DNA of 45,584 nucleotides from Saprospiraceae bacterium (lineage in GTDB: Bacteria > Bacteroidota > Bacteroidia > Chitinophagales > Saprospiraceae). Both the position numbers and the translations under genes were made by a program. Location: NCBI GenBank assembly GCA_019694295.1, contig JAIBCG010000020.1, positions 1-45,584 on the forward strand, given 5' to 3'. A model generated the notes under the pieces. The model had not been told where the DNA came from. It did not search any database and saw nothing but the letters and a program-made list of their open reading frames with translations. Position 1 is the stretch's first letter. Each line of letters starts with the position of its first letter. Shown one piece after another: positions 31,072-39,372 of the stretch.

Positions 31072-31951
31072 TCATGAGTACTTCTTTCGATTTGATAACC
31101 CTGAAATGACCCAGCCCGTGTGTCACATAAAGCGTTGATGACTGCCAGGCATTAACTGAATCAATAGCTGTATAGAGTGGCACCAGATTATCTTTTTCAT
31201 CATGGAATAAAAGCCCATTTACATTTTGGAATTTTGTTGAAAGATGTGCTACGCTCAGTTCGTCTGCGGAGTAATTTGTTGATTCGTAGATCTTTTTCTC
31301 AATCAATTCCTGGACAGGACGTTCGAGGTGTAAAAAACGGTACATGCCTTGGAGTGCGAGTTTGGTAGAGGCTGGAAGCCCTGCCATTATAACATTTGGA
31401 ACCATGAATCCGGGAATTTCGACAAGAGCATAACTAAGAGCCAGGCCACCAAATGAGTGTGCCACTGCTATATCAAATCCTCCGAACTCTCTGGCTACCT
31501 GCCCAATTAAATGTGCATATTCGATTACATTGGTTTGTTTGCCTTCCGATTCACCATGTGCCGGCGCATCAATGGCATATACTGTAAAACCACGTTCGCG
31601 TAGTTGTGGCACTACAGTTCTCAGAGCGGTCGCCCTTGATTCCCAGCCATGGGCCAAAACGGCCTTTTTATCGCCGCCCTTCCATTCATAAACACGTATT
31701 TTTTTATTGTCAAATATCGTTTCGTGCCTGATAACTTCCTTCAACAATTCATCTTCGAAGCTATGTTTTGCTCTCCGCATAGGTGTAATGAACAAAGAGA
31801 AAGCCTTTTCAGCGGACCATTTTGGAGCAATTTTCTGCATGACAGAAAACCCAAACTGAAGCAATCCTGCACCTTTTGGTCTTTTTATTTCAACATGTAT
31901 ATCTGCTTTGTGCTTTTCAGTTTCAAGGTAATGAATTCTGTTATTGGTCAT
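31022..31951 (-). CDS. Alpha/beta hydrolase
   Basis: A 309-residue alpha/beta-hydrolase. The N-terminal 90 residues are basic and helical; the fold follows with AVLAHGWESRATAL (oxyanion region), VYAIDAPAHGESEG, and the nucleophile elbow VAHSFGGLAL (G/A-H-S-F-G-G), with an acidic residue in HDEKDNLVPL and the catalytic His in THGLGHFRVI, a complete Ser-Asp-His triad. No signal peptide is seen, so it is cytoplasmic. Substrate unknown. A TAACTTTG box (31984-31977) lies 26 bp before the ATG. Its last 50 bases lie inside the 3' end of the AGCS gene, which is unusual. Confidence 0.88.
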   Translation of the reverse strand: MTNNRIHYLETEKHKADIHVEIKRPKGAGLLQFGFSVMQKIAPKWSAEKAFSLFITPMRRAKHSFEDELLKEVIRHETIFDNKKIRVYEWKGGDKKAVLAHGWESRATALRTVVPQLRERGFTVYAIDAPAHGESEGKQTNVIEYAHLIGQVAREFGGFDIAVAHSFGGLALSYALVEIPGFMVPNVIMAGLPASTKLALQGMYRFLHLERPVQELIEKKIYESTNYSADELSVAHLSTKFQNVNGLLFHDEKDNLVPLYTAIDSVNAWQSSTLYVTHGLGHFRVIKSKEVLMTMFDWVDHHFSHPKAF

Positions 31952-31976
31952 CAGGTTGCTCTAATTATTGATGGCT

Positions 31977-31984
31977 CAAAGTTA
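31977..31984 (-). promoter_or_regulatory. -7 box of the hydrolase gene
   Basis: TAACTTTG on the minus strand matches TAnnTTTG exactly, 26 bp from the ATG. The -33 element is poor. Confidence 0.5.
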
Positions 31985-32090
31985 AGGCCTTTACTTTGAT
32001 ATAAGTAGAAAATAGTTGGAGTGTTAATTATTCACATAATTTCTGAAGAAAACTTACCGAAAATCTTTACAATTTCACTAATTTTACGCA

Positions 32091-32585
32091 ATGATGACGA
32101 GGACCAAAGTCTTCTTGCTGTTGGGTAGCAATATAGGAGACAAAAAACAACAACTAGAGAATGCTGTAAAACTTATCCACAAAGAATGTGGGTTGGTAAA
32201 GAAGAAATCTTCAATATACGAGACCGAACCATGGAAGGTAGAAGGTCAGGAAGTCTATTACAACATGGCAATTGAAATCGAAACCACCTTTACACCAGAT
32301 TTACTATTAGCACGAATCAAAAGGATAGAGAAGGAACTTGGTAGAGAGAAAAGGGAAAAATGGGCACCACGTGAGATAGACATCGACATTTTGTTCTTTG
32401 GTCGCAAGGTCATCAAGCAGAAAGATTTGCAGATACCCCATCCGCACATGCACGAGCGCAACTTTGCTATATTGCCAATGATGGAAATAGCTCCGGAATT
32501 CAAGCATCCGTTGCTACACCACAATATGGAAGAACTGTATCTGAGGTCAAAAGATAATTATGAAGTAGTCATTTTGGGTAAATAG
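32091..32585 (+). CDS. folK: Hydroxymethyl-dihydropterin pyrophosphokinase
   Basis: FolK transfers pyrophosphate from ATP to 6-hydroxymethyl-7,8-dihydropterin in folate synthesis. The 164-residue protein has the family hallmarks VFLLLGSNIGDKKQQLENAV, SSIYETEPWKVEGQ, YYNMAIEIETTF, IEKELGREKREKWAPREIDIDILFFG (the signature with the magnesium-binding Asp pair) and IPHPHMHERNFAILPM. Two ATG codons in a row open the frame, and either may be used. The deoxynucleoside kinase starts 1 base after the stop, so the two are coupled and serve nucleotide and one-carbon metabolism. Confidence 0.97.
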   Translation: MMTRTKVFLLLGSNIGDKKQQLENAVKLIHKECGLVKKKSSIYETEPWKVEGQEVYYNMAIEIETTFTPDLLLARIKRIEKELGREKREKWAPREIDIDILFFGRKVIKQKDLQIPHPHMHERNFAILPMMEIAPEFKHPLLHHNMEELYLRSKDNYEVVILGK

Positions 32586-32586
32586 T

Positions 32587-33240
32587 ATGGAACAACAGAC
32601 AATCCCTTACAGTTATATTGCAATTGAAGGTAACATCGGAGCCGGCAAAACTACATTGGCAACAATGCTTGCCGAACAATTTGATTGCCGTCTGATACTT
32701 GAGCAATTTACAGATAACCCATTTCTTCCTTATTTCTATAATGAACCCGATCGTTATGCTTTTCCGCTTGAACTTTTCTTTATGACTGAGCGGTACAAAC
32801 AGCTTCAGAGCATGTTGCCACAACAGGAATTATTCAGTGACCTCACCATTTCAGATTATTTTTACACAAAAACACTTTTGTTTGCTCGCAACAACCTAAA
32901 GGATGAAGAATACAGGATGTTCCAAAAGATGTTCCATACACTGAGTTCTGCCTTCCCTAAGCCGCAAATAATACTTTACCTGCACAGAAAAGTTGATAAT
33001 CTGCTCGATAACATTCAGAAAAGAGGCCGACAGTTTGAAGCGCCGATCACATCTGAATATCTGAAGAAAATACAGGATGTTTATTTTGACTATTTCAGGG
33101 TAGAAACAAGCATCCCGATCGTGATACTTGATGTAACTAATGTTGACTTCATAAACAATATCAGGTTTTTCAATGAAGTAGCAAATTGTTTAAGTAAGCT
33201 ATACCGGCCTGGCATACATCATTTAACGATTAGCTTATGA
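32587..33240 (+). CDS. Deoxynucleoside kinase (dNK/dGK type)
   Basis: A 217-residue kinase phosphorylating deoxynucleosides for salvage. It has the P-loop AIEGNIGAGKTTLA (about 12-25), the substrate-pocket EQF near residue 40, ELFFMTERYKQLQ, DLTISDYFYTKTLLFARNNL (the ERS/DRS-like region is not exact), and LYLHRKVDNLLDNIQKRGRQFEAPITSEYLKKI, the lid with arginines. Length and order fit the dNK family of Bacteroidota. It lies 1 bp after folK. Which deoxynucleoside is preferred (dA/dG most likely in this group) is inferred. Confidence 0.93.
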   Translation: MEQQTIPYSYIAIEGNIGAGKTTLATMLAEQFDCRLILEQFTDNPFLPYFYNEPDRYAFPLELFFMTERYKQLQSMLPQQELFSDLTISDYFYTKTLLFARNNLKDEEYRMFQKMFHTLSSAFPKPQIILYLHRKVDNLLDNIQKRGRQFEAPITSEYLKKIQDVYFDYFRVETSIPIVILDVTNVDFINNIRFFNEVANCLSKLYRPGIHHLTISL

Positions 33241-33305
33241 TTTAACCCAGAATCCGCATTTGGTTAAAGTTGAGAAAATACGGCATTCGAGCAAGCTACA
33301 TTAGC

Positions 33306-34475
33306 TCATTCACTAAAATCAAGATAAGGGACGAGCTTATTAAGCTCTGCCGGTTCAAAGGCTCTGCTTTTGCGAACATCTTCCAGGCTCTGCATTTTGC
33401 CATGTTGTTGAATATAGTTGCTCAATATCAATGCTTGCGGATGACTTATGTACGGGTGCCTGGCAAGATCCGATTTATTTAACTGATTAATTTTCAACTT
33501 GTTGACATCACCATTTACAGTAAGCTGGGGTGCGATCGACTTAACCAAGGTATCAGGCAAACCACGGGTTTCGGCTAATTGTGCTACCGTCACAAAGCCA
33601 CCCAAGGCATCGCGGAATTTTATAATCTTCTCAGCATAAAATGGTCCTACTCCTTTTATTTTCATCAAATCTTCCTTTGTTGCAGTATTAATATTAAATA
33701 CTTCAGATTTATGAACTTCTGTACGGTAATTTTTCGGCTTCACATTGCTTTGGCGTTCTTCGGCGAATGCTGATTCAAACGTAGTACGGGGTGATTCATT
33801 TGCACTTATGCTTACAAAAGGCAAAAGTGATTCAATCCATTCGGGTTTCATTCCGTAGATTTTTGCAAGGTCGTTCTTTTCATAGAATCTTCCGCCTTTA
33901 TCTCTAAAATTGGAAATCGTTTGAATAATTCTCAGAGGTAAACCCATGGCTGCCAGTTCTTCCTTTGATACTGAATTTGGATCAAAGTCGAAAGGTTTGA
34001 GCACCGCATTACCAGTGGCTGAAGCGTCCTGTTCAGGAAAAAGGACTTTCTCTCTAATGCTGTTCAATTCATTTGCGGTAATACCATAAATTTTCTTAAA
34101 TGAATCCAGATTGCGGAATTGTCCGCCTTTGTCGCGGTATTTGATGATGATAGCTGCGGTTTTTGAGCTAATACCTATTGATTTCAGTTGTTTAAATGAA
34201 GCAGTATTTACATCCAACTTTCCTGAATATTTGTATTCATGTTCGGTTACCTCCCGTTCGGCACTCCTTGTGTTTGATGATTTTGCATGAATATGTTCTA
34301 ATGCACGATTGTCCGCATCCTGCAATTCATTACTGGTTGTTGGTTTGGCCAAGAATCCTGACTGTTGGAAAAATTTCGGTACAAAAAGCAAACAAAACGA
34401 AAGAAAACACACAACGAGAATACCAATTCGTTCATTTTTCGTAAAATAAAAATACGCTCTCAGATTGTTGTCCAT
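33306..34475 (-). CDS. Membrane-anchored four-repeat helix-hairpin-helix protein (ComEA-like)
   Basis: A 389-residue protein with one N-terminal membrane segment (IGILVVCFLSFCLLFVPKFF, about residues 17-36) and four ComEA-type HhH units: KLDVNTASFKQLKSIGISSK, DFDPNSVSKEELAAMGLP, VFNINTATKEDLMKIKGVGP and KLKINQLNKSDLARHPYISH. Each unit is followed by KFRDxxGGF-like and IYGI segments about 65 residues long. HhH domains bind DNA without sequence preference. Its start lies 3 bases after the stop of the comEC gene; a TTG at 34481 would overlap but the ATG at 34475 is preferred. The location next to comEC suggests that it holds incoming DNA on the periplasmic side, as ComEA does. A classic ComEA has only one HhH pair, so this is a larger version. 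Confidence 0.88.
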   Translation of the reverse strand: MDNNLRAYFYFTKNERIGILVVCFLSFCLLFVPKFFQQSGFLAKPTTSNELQDADNRALEHIHAKSSNTRSAEREVTEHEYKYSGKLDVNTASFKQLKSIGISSKTAAIIIKYRDKGGQFRNLDSFKKIYGITANELNSIREKVLFPEQDASATGNAVLKPFDFDPNSVSKEELAAMGLPLRIIQTISNFRDKGGRFYEKNDLAKIYGMKPEWIESLLPFVSISANESPRTTFESAFAEERQSNVKPKNYRTEVHKSEVFNINTATKEDLMKIKGVGPFYAEKIIKFRDALGGFVTVAQLAETRGLPDTLVKSIAPQLTVNGDVNKLKINQLNKSDLARHPYISHPQALILSNYIQQHGKMQSLEDVRKSRAFEPAELNKLVPYLDFSE

Positions 34476-34477
34476 AA

Positions 34478-36556
34478 TCAAAGTTTTAAAACGTAAGATT
34501 CTGATTTCAAATCAATACACCTGATGTTATTGTCAGCACAAAACTTTTTCCAGTTTTTTCTGGTTCTAAAGTCTATTTTACTACCTAGAAAAACCATTTG
34601 CGGAATTTTATCTTTTACACAATCTTCACTTCTAACATCCTCGCATACATAGACGCTTGTACCCTCTCCGATTCCATAAAAGTTTTCAGAATTTTTAAAT
34701 AAAAATTTCAACCTATAATTTCTGACACTTAACAAGCCTTCATCGGAATTATAAATACCCGAATAAGATTGGCCGGTATGTATGTTGGTCGTTTCAAGAA
34801 TACGGTAAGCCATTCGAGCTCCGGACGCAACATATTTCTCTTCACGTTGGTCTGTATTTTCTCTGAGGCTGATACATGAATTTCCATTAAAATAATCAAC
34901 AAACACATTTTCCTTTGTATTATAAAATATAAGAATCTGCTGGGCTGAATGAGCATAATTAAAAGCAATCCGTGTGATGCTAAATATCAAAAAAGCTGCC
35001 AATGCCATATAAAGTAAAGCTTTACGTCTCAATGAAACATAAACCGTAACAAAGACAACAGTTGTAGATAATAAAAGGAATTCCCAAGTATTGAATGGAA
35101 TATCTGTGATGAGATTATATGGCATTCCTGCGATGGCGTATATGATAGAATTCATTGCGAAAACAGACCAATACATGATGGTTCCTGCCAATTTGGCCAA
35201 CACTGGAACAATCCAGTGAAATATTGCTAAACCTACACCAGCGTATAGCGCAAAAGAAGAAATGGGTACTACAAAAATGCCTGAAATGAGAAAATAAAGG
35301 CTCGTTTGGTGAAAATAGTAAAGTGCAATGGGCAGTGTTGCCAGTTGTGCAGCAATGGTGACAGTTGTCAATTCCCAAGCTCCGTGTATAATTTTATTTT
35401 CGGAATGGTAAAGTTGCAGTAAAAATGGCTGAAGCGCTATGATACCAAGCACTGCTGAAAGAGAAAGATGGAACCCGACATCAAACAACATTTGAGGACA
35501 CCATATTAATATAACAAACACAGACGCAGCTATCGTGTTATAAATATATTTCCGACGAAGCAACAACTGTCCGGTATGAATAAAACTAAACATAACAGCT
35601 GCTCTCACAACAGAAGCACCTGCACCTGTAAGCAGCACAAAAAACCAGATGAAGCCGAGTATTACAGTAAGTTTTATCAAGCGAACGGTCAAATTATTTT
35701 TCTTAAAAAAATTCAGAAAAAGCATCAAAATACCACTTACCAGACCAACATGCAGACCCGAAACAGCAAGAATGTGGATAGATCCGGTGTTGATGTAAGC
35801 GTTATTGAGTTCGTCGCTCAAGTCATTGCGGTAGCCGAGTAACAACGCGGCAGCTACAGAATTTTCCCCTTCGGGTTTTACATATTCTTTAATGAGAGCC
35901 ACTAGCCGCAAACGGAGATTTGAAGCAAGGATTGACAGATTTATATCCTTATACCCGGTAACTGTCCATTCATCTTTTCTGGCAAATATTTCATACAATA
36001 CATCCTTTCGGAACAGGTATTTTCTATAGTCAAAAGCTTCTGGATTCAAGGGTGGTGGCACCTCCATAAGCTTGCCGGATACACAGACAACATCACCAGG
36101 CAAGAGAGTAGCACTATCGCGGGCAGCAAATAGCAGGATTTTCCCGTTGCTTAGATGCCATACTTTATTGGAGTCAAGTGTACGAATGACGGTGCCATTA
36201 ATTTTGAACCAATTATCGGAAGGATCAAGGTCATCAATACGGATAACAAGGCTGGCTTTTTGTAGTGGGGTAAAATGTTTAAAATATTGATCAGATAAGC
36301 CAGGGTCGTGTATTCGAATTGTAAATATACCAAGCAGAAAAAATAAAAAGTACAACAAAATGCCATCTGGCCAAGCTGCGGAAGGTCTTCTTTTAAAAAA
36401 TTGAAATAAAAAAACTCCTGCTAAAGTAAGTAGAAATAAAATGAGTGAATAATAATAATTGGGAAAGAAAGAGATATCAGCAAGTACGACACCTGCAACA
36501 AATGGAAGCAATAATCGCACAAAGGGATACCGGCGCCATCTGATTTGTTTATGCAT
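34478..36556 (-). CDS. comEC: ComEC/Rec2-type DNA uptake channel without a metallo-beta-lactamase domain
   Basis: A 692-residue inner-membrane protein for natural transformation. It begins with hydrophobic segments (PFVRLLLPFVAGVVLADISF), then the OB-like DUF4131 region (about 90-210, VVCVSGKLMEVPPPLNPEAFDYRKYLFRKD), then the ComEC channel domain with AAALLLGYRNDLSDELNNAYINTGSIHILAVSGLHVGL and several membrane helices to about residue 540. ComEC often ends in a metallo-beta-lactamase nuclease domain; here the last 150 residues carry no HxHxDH motif and look like a short soluble beta domain. A TATTTTTG promoter box is 17 bp before the ATG. The gene is cotranscribed with the HhH gene. Confidence 0.92.
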   Translation of the reverse strand: MHKQIRWRRYPFVRLLLPFVAGVVLADISFFPNYYYSLILFLLTLAGVFLFQFFKRRPSAAWPDGILLYFLFFLLGIFTIRIHDPGLSDQYFKHFTPLQKASLVIRIDDLDPSDNWFKINGTVIRTLDSNKVWHLSNGKILLFAARDSATLLPGDVVCVSGKLMEVPPPLNPEAFDYRKYLFRKDVLYEIFARKDEWTVTGYKDINLSILASNLRLRLVALIKEYVKPEGENSVAAALLLGYRNDLSDELNNAYINTGSIHILAVSGLHVGLVSGILMLFLNFFKKNNLTVRLIKLTVILGFIWFFVLLTGAGASVVRAAVMFSFIHTGQLLLRRKYIYNTIAASVFVILIWCPQMLFDVGFHLSLSAVLGIIALQPFLLQLYHSENKIIHGAWELTTVTIAAQLATLPIALYYFHQTSLYFLISGIFVVPISSFALYAGVGLAIFHWIVPVLAKLAGTIMYWSVFAMNSIIYAIAGMPYNLITDIPFNTWEFLLLSTTVVFVTVYVSLRRKALLYMALAAFLIFSITRIAFNYAHSAQQILIFYNTKENVFVDYFNGNSCISLRENTDQREEKYVASGARMAYRILETTNIHTGQSYSGIYNSDEGLLSVRNYRLKFLFKNSENFYGIGEGTSVYVCEDVRSEDCVKDKIPQMVFLGSKIDFRTRKNWKKFCADNNIRCIDLKSESYVLKL

Positions 36557-36572
36557 AAGTGTGCTGTTATGA

Positions 36573-36580
36573 CAAAAATA
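36573..36580 (-). promoter_or_regulatory. -7 box of comEC
   Basis: TATTTTTG on the minus strand matches TAnnTTTG, 17 bp before the ATG. A -33 element is only approximate. Confidence 0.45.
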
Positions 36581-36723
36581 TGTATTAAACTAAATCGAAG
36601 TATCCATTGTTGGAAAAAAATTTCAATTGGCAGCCTTTTCAGCTACATAAGTGAAATTATATTCCGATAAAGGCCACATGCGGTAATTTGTATTATAAGG
36701 GCTAAAAATTATGTAAAAAAGCC

Positions 36724-36731
36724 TAACTTTG
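36724..36731 (+). promoter_or_regulatory. -7 box of the PhnA/YjdM gene
   Basis: TAACTTTG is an exact TAnnTTTG match 29 bp before the ATG at 36761. No convincing -33 element. Confidence 0.5.
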
Positions 36732-36760
36732 CTACATTAAGAATTAATAGAAAGAACAAT

Positions 36761-37099
36761 ATGTCAGATTTTCCACCTTGTCCACAGTGCAAATCCACTT
36801 ATACTTACCAAATGGACGAATTATTTGTTTGTCCTGACTGCGCCCATGAATGGAATCCGGCAGAAGAACCTGCGGAAGAATCAGGCCTGGTAGTAAAAGA
36901 TGCCAATGGTAATATCCTTCAAAACGGTGACTCGGTGATCGTAGTCAAAAACCTGCCGGTAAAAGGAATGGCACAAGGCATAAAAGCCGGAACCAAGGTT
37001 AGGAATATCAGGCTAGTGGATGGTGACCACAACATCGACTGCAAAATAGACGGATTCGGAGCGATGGGCTTAAAATCAGAATTTGTCAAAAAAGCATAA
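36761..37099 (+). CDS. yjdM: PhnA/YjdM zinc-ribbon protein
   Basis: A 112-residue protein with the PhnA layout: an N-terminal zinc ribbon (CPQC near 8-11 and CPDC near 27-30) followed by the YjdM beta domain ([26 protein letters not shown] and VKNIRL-like [33 protein letters not shown]). Despite the name, the family is not proven to act in phosphonate use; in many bacteria it stands alone, and its role is uncertain. It is cytoplasmic. It converges with the ferredoxin gene, 22 bp apart. Confidence 0.95.
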   Translation: MSDFPPCPQCKSTYTYQMDELFVCPDCAHEWNPAEEPAEESGLVVKDANGNILQNGDSVIVVKNLPVKGMAQGIKAGTKVRNIRLVDGDHNIDCKIDGFGAMGLKSEFVKKA

Positions 37100-37121
37100 T
37101 ACTAACAAAACTTTGTTTCTA

Positions 37122-37445
37122 TTAGTTTTCTTCGTCTTCGGGTGCTAGTTGTACACGGAGACCATTCATATTATCTGTAATTTTTAGCTGACAACCTAGA
37201 CGGCTGTTCGACTTAACGAAAAAGGCTGTATCGAGAATGGCTTCTTCATCGGCGGTCATTTCAGGCAATTGCTGGTCAGACAGAACATAAACATGGCAAG
37301 TAGAACATAGTGCCATGCCACCGCATGTACCTTTTACCGGGAGTTCGTACGCCTTACATAGCTCCATCATGTTGAGGTTCATATCGGTAGGTGCTTCCAG
37401 CAGGTGTTCCTGCCCTTTTCTGTCAATAACGGTTATTTCTATCAT
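37122..37445 (-). CDS. 2Fe-2S ferredoxin (adrenodoxin type)
   Basis: A 107-residue ferredoxin. The cluster ligands are visible in GTCGGMALCSTCHVY (three Cys) and the fourth in RLGCQLKI, in the C-x5-C-x2-C...C pattern of vertebrate-type/ISC ferredoxins. LPEMTADEEAILD is the usual acidic interaction helix. Its start overlaps the stop of the reductase gene in ATGA, so the two are translated together; the reductase most likely reduces this ferredoxin from NADPH. It could also serve Fe-S assembly or a monooxygenase; no such gene is close by. Confidence 0.95.
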   Translation of the reverse strand: MIEITVIDRKGQEHLLEAPTDMNLNMMELCKAYELPVKGTCGGMALCSTCHVYVLSDQQLPEMTADEEAILDTAFFVKSNSRLGCQLKITDNMNGLRVQLAPEDEEN

Positions 37446-38449
37446 AATCTGGCTTCTATACCTGTGACTGTAGTGTATTTGAAAGAAAGTTTTTGATCTG
37501 GGTGAATGATTTTAAAAGCACTCTGCACCATCAATGTAGCTTCGTGAAAGCCACAAAGAATGAGTTTGAGTTTGCCATCATAGGTATTAATATCGCCAAT
37601 AGCAAAAATGCCGGGGACATTGGTTGAATAGTCAAAAGTGTTGACTTCGATAGCTTGTTTATCAATATTGAGGCCCCAGTTAGCAATTGGGCCGAGTTTT
37701 GGTGTTAGGCCGAACAGTGGAATAAAGTGATCAACATCTCTGGTGAGTGTGCCGAGCTTGTCATGCTCGATGTTAACCGTACGGAGTCTTCCATTTCCGC
37801 CTAAGCCTGTCACCTGAGACTCAGTTATAAGTTCGACGACACCTTGTTGAGCAAGGTATTTCACCTTATCGACAGAATCCGGTGCACCGCGAAAATCGTT
37901 TCTTCTGTGTACCATTATCACTTTTTCGGCAATATCAGCCAGGTAGATAGTCCAGTCGAGAGCAGAGTCACCGCCACCGGCTATCAGTACAGTTTTATCG
38001 GCATATATTTCAGGATCTTTGATGATATATTCAACACCTTTATCTTCGAACTCAGCGATATTGTCAATTGGTGGTTTGCGAGGCTCAAAACAACCCAGGC
38101 CACCGGCAATAGCAATAACGGGAGCTTTATGTCGGGTACCGCGGCTTGTGATAACCGTAAAACTGCCATCTTCGTTTTTTTCAATGATGTCTGCCCTTTC
38201 ACCAAGCGTAAAGCCCGGTTTGAATGGTTGTATTTGTTCCATCAGGTTATCTACGAGTTCGCCGGCGAGTACTTCCGGAAAACCAGGTATATCATAGATT
38301 GGTTTTTTAGGATAAATTTCAGAAAGTTGGCCACCCGGCTGAGGCAAATAATCAATAAGGTGGCAACGCAGTTTGAGCAAACCTGCTTCAAAAACAGTAA
38401 ATAATCCTGCCGGACCGGCACCAATAATAATAATATCTGTTTCGATCAT
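37442..38449 (-). CDS. Ferredoxin--NADP+ reductase, thioredoxin-reductase type
   Basis: A 335-residue FAD protein. It has the FAD Rossmann motif IIIIGAGPAGLFTVFEA (about 6-22), the DYLPQPGGQLSEIYPKKPIYDIPGFP region, the NADPH motif VLIAGGGDSALDWTIYLADIA (near 163), VHRRNDFRGAP, and the late FAD motif GIFAIGDINTYDGKLKLI. The CxxC of thioredoxin reductase is absent, and the long C-terminal part fits the FNR class described in Bacillus and Chlorobium (YumC type). It overlaps the ferredoxin gene. A TATCTTTG box lies 25 bp before the ATG with a TTTG 16 bp further upstream. Confidence 0.95.
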   Translation of the reverse strand: MIETDIIIIGAGPAGLFTVFEAGLLKLRCHLIDYLPQPGGQLSEIYPKKPIYDIPGFPEVLAGELVDNLMEQIQPFKPGFTLGERADIIEKNEDGSFTVITSRGTRHKAPVIAIAGGLGCFEPRKPPIDNIAEFEDKGVEYIIKDPEIYADKTVLIAGGGDSALDWTIYLADIAEKVIMVHRRNDFRGAPDSVDKVKYLAQQGVVELITESQVTGLGGNGRLRTVNIEHDKLGTLTRDVDHFIPLFGLTPKLGPIANWGLNIDKQAIEVNTFDYSTNVPGIFAIGDINTYDGKLKLILCGFHEATLMVQSAFKIIHPDQKLSFKYTTVTGIEARL

Positions 38450-38473
38450 TGTAACACATTAATCATTCAATCG

Positions 38474-38481
38474 CAAAGATA
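38474..38481 (-). promoter_or_regulatory. -7 box of the FNR-ferredoxin operon
   Basis: TATCTTTG on the minus strand is an exact match; a TTTG lies 16 bp upstream, one base shorter than the usual spacing. Confidence 0.5.
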
Positions 38482-38525
38482 ACACATCAATAACGATCAA
38501 AGTTCATGACTATAATCAGTAACAA

Positions 38526-39308
38526 TTATGATTTTCTGAATTCGGGTGTTCTTTTTTCAAGAAATGCATTGATACCTTCTATTGATTCCGGTTGGCGGAA
38601 CAGTGACCCAAAAATCCTTTGCTCGGCAGAGAAGCCATTTTCGGTGCCATTATAGAAGATATTCGTAAGTTCGATAACTTTAGCGACCGCCTTAGGGCCT
38701 TTGGTAGCAATTTTTTCAATGATTGAAATAGCTTTCGGTACTTCTTCACCGGCAGCAACAGCATGATTTGCTATTCCGAGCTTAGTGGCTTCCTCAGCTC
38801 CTATCATATCGGTAGTCATCAGCATTTCAAGAGCTTTTGCCTTGCCAATCAACTGATGAAGTCGTTGTGTACCAGCATAACCGGGCACCAACCCGAGATT
38901 AACCTCCGGCAGGCCAAACTTGGCTTTTTCGCCAGCTATACGAAGGTGACAGGCAAGGGCAAGTTCGAATCCTCCGCCGAGTGCAAAACCATTGACGGCT
39001 GCTATAACCGGCACGTGGAATCCTTCTATTGTGTCAAATACATCATGCCCCCTTTTAGAGAGAGCCTGTGCCTGCTCGGCAGTAAAATCCATAAATTCCT
39101 TAATGTCTGCGCCTGCGGCGAAAGCTTTAGTACCTGAACCGGTAATGACCACACCTTTGATGTGTGGAAAATCGAGATGGCCTTTTGTAAAAAAATAATC
39201 CAGATCATCAAACACCGACTTATTGAGTGCATTGAGAGAAGCTTCACGGTTGATGGTCAGGATAATGACATTATTCTGGTTTTCGATTAATATGGTAGAA
39301 AGATTCAT
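38526..39308 (-). CDS. Enoyl-CoA hydratase/isomerase family protein
   Basis: A 260-residue crotonase-family protein. The oxyanion-hole loop AFAAGADIKEF, the catalytic ALGGGFELALACHLRIAGEKAKFGLPEVNLGLVPGYAGTQRL with both glutamates (in GGFE and LPEV), and LEMLMTTDMIGAEEATKLGIANHAV are all present. Both acids suggest hydration of enoyl-CoA, so a role in fatty-acid or amino-acid degradation is likely, although the substrate is not fixed by the sequence. A longer frame from 39350 exists, but the family starts at MNLSTILIE (39308), and the exact promoter box at 39335-39328 lies inside the longer frame, supporting this start. It sits alone between the reductase operon and the flippase gene. Confidence 0.93.
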   Translation of the reverse strand: MNLSTILIENQNNVIILTINREASLNALNKSVFDDLDYFFTKGHLDFPHIKGVVITGSGTKAFAAGADIKEFMDFTAEQAQALSKRGHDVFDTIEGFHVPVIAAVNGFALGGGFELALACHLRIAGEKAKFGLPEVNLGLVPGYAGTQRLHQLIGKAKALEMLMTTDMIGAEEATKLGIANHAVAAGEEVPKAISIIEKIATKGPKAVAKVIELTNIFYNGTENGFSAEQRIFGSLFRQPESIEGINAFLEKRTPEFRKS

Positions 39309-39327
39309 GTTGATAAAATATTTCAGG

Positions 39328-39335
39328 CAAAAATA
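39328..39335 (-). promoter_or_regulatory. -7 box of the enoyl-CoA hydratase gene
   Basis: TATTTTTG on the minus strand matches TAnnTTTG exactly, 20 bp before the ATG at 39308. A TTG is present but only 12 bp upstream. Confidence 0.45.
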
Positions 39336-39372
39336 GTTAATTAAATCCAATCGGAAATAATACCGTGAGATT

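Noticed and set aside
33241-33268. Inverted repeat TTTAACC/GGTTAAA after the deoxynucleoside kinase gene
   Set aside because: Seven A/T-rich pairs, 14-base loop and no T run; not supported as a terminator.
36761-37099. Phosphonate operon suggested by the PhnA name
   Set aside because: No other phosphonate gene is present; the name is historical and the family has no proven role there.
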